From positions 43,123 to 107,122 of the forward strand of contig NZ_PYMJ01000019.1 of NCBI RefSeq assembly GCF_003025615.1: a stretch of DNA of 64,000 bases, written 5' to 3'. This document shows positions 63,853 through 64,000 of this stretch, one piece after another. This DNA is from Photobacterium frigidiphilum (GTDB taxonomy: Bacteria > Pseudomonadota > Gammaproteobacteria > Enterobacterales > Vibrionaceae). How positions within the stretch are numbered: position 1 is the first letter of the stretch; every line of letters begins with the position of its first letter. A program made the translations under genes and the position numbers. A model generated the notes under the pieces. That model searched no databases, was not told where the DNA came from, and was given only the letters and a program-made list of their open reading frames with translations.

Positions 63853-64000
63853 TTGTCACTCGCAAAAATCTCCCTATAATGCGACCTCACTGACACGGAG
63901 CACGGCGCTTAGCCAGCAACCTAGTCAGTATGTTCTTTAACAATTTGACCATGCAATCTGTGTGGGCACTCGTGAAATTTTAAGTCGAAAGATTTATCAA
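63853..64000 (+). promoter_or_regulatory. rRNA operon promoter and boxA leader
   Basis: TTGTCA (63853-63858), a 16-bp spacer, TATAAT (63875-63880) and a GC-rich discriminator GCGACC, as in stringently controlled rrn P1 promoters. The antitermination boxA TGTTCTTTAACAA is at 63931-63943. The 16S gene would begin beyond the window. Confidence 0.88.

Noticed and set aside
1..64000. CRISPR arrays and tRNA genes
   Set aside because: No regularly spaced repeats were seen, and the only tRNA-like structure is the tmRNA end.

Overview
The window looks like a chromosome segment of a marine Vibrionaceae gammaproteobacterium, most likely Photobacterium or a close relative. This rests on gene content and order: prfC; the deo cluster next to nupC; ytjB/serB/PilZ/radA; smpB-ssrA-ratAB; bamE-recN-nadK-grpE-dnaK-dnaJ, then minor pilins and an rRNA operon leader. 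The tmRNA tag reads ANDENFALAA. Species assignment is inference.

Layout: (1) 1-5.4 kb: the 5' part of a PAS-GGDEF-(EAL) gene, ubiT-yhbS, holD-rimI, prfC. (2) 5.5-15.5 kb: glgX, a DUF5363 small protein, a TatD-family hydrolase, a CNT nucleoside transporter with a deoP2-like CRP promoter, and deoC-deoA-deoB-deoD. Together these import and break down nucleosides. (3) 15.5-28.9 kb: ytjB/serB, a double-PilZ protein, radA, a small PilZ-M23 peptidase pair, ettA, sltY-trpR, yjjX and an XRE/S24-like regulator. (4) 29.6-36.6 kb: a tightly packed minus-strand operon of a TPR-like protein, MacB/LolCDE-like ABC ATPase and permease, LolA-like periplasmic protein, outer-membrane barrel candidate, LytS-type kinase and LytTR regulator, with a DUF4382 lipoprotein divergent from it. 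(5) 37.8-40.6 kb: a membrane/GNAT-like protein, a second M23 peptidase overlapping a bactofilin gene, and a cupin.

(6) 40.7-50.7 kb is an accessory, partly decayed region ending at the 3' end of ssrA. It holds a Ser/Thr kinase gene lacking its catalytic N-terminus, an IS5-type transposase remnant, Rhs debris with a surviving YezG/DUF600-type immunity gene, and a four-gene phosphorelay/c-di-GMP operon (HTH, REC-EAL, Hpt-like, hybrid kinase). It also holds a large methyltransferase-HNH nuclease fusion and a 42-codon stub of a tyrosine integrase beside ssrA, so I read it as the remains of an ssrA-integrated island. (7) 50.7-60.2 kb: ssrA, smpB, ratA-ratB, bamE, recN with two LexA boxes, nadK, and grpE and dnaK with sigma32-type promoters, then dnaJ. 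(8) 60.3-64 kb: pilE, and divergently fimT-pilW-pilX-like-pilV, then an rrn promoter and boxA leader whose 16S gene lies outside the window.

Two themes recur: cyclic-di-GMP signalling (GGDEF, REC-EAL and three PilZ domains) and cell-envelope work (two related M23 peptidases, a bactofilin, sltY, bamE, a Lol-like export operon). The candidates most worth following are the MTase-HNH fusion at the ssrA island edge, the Lol/LytTR operon and the REC-EAL phosphorelay operon.
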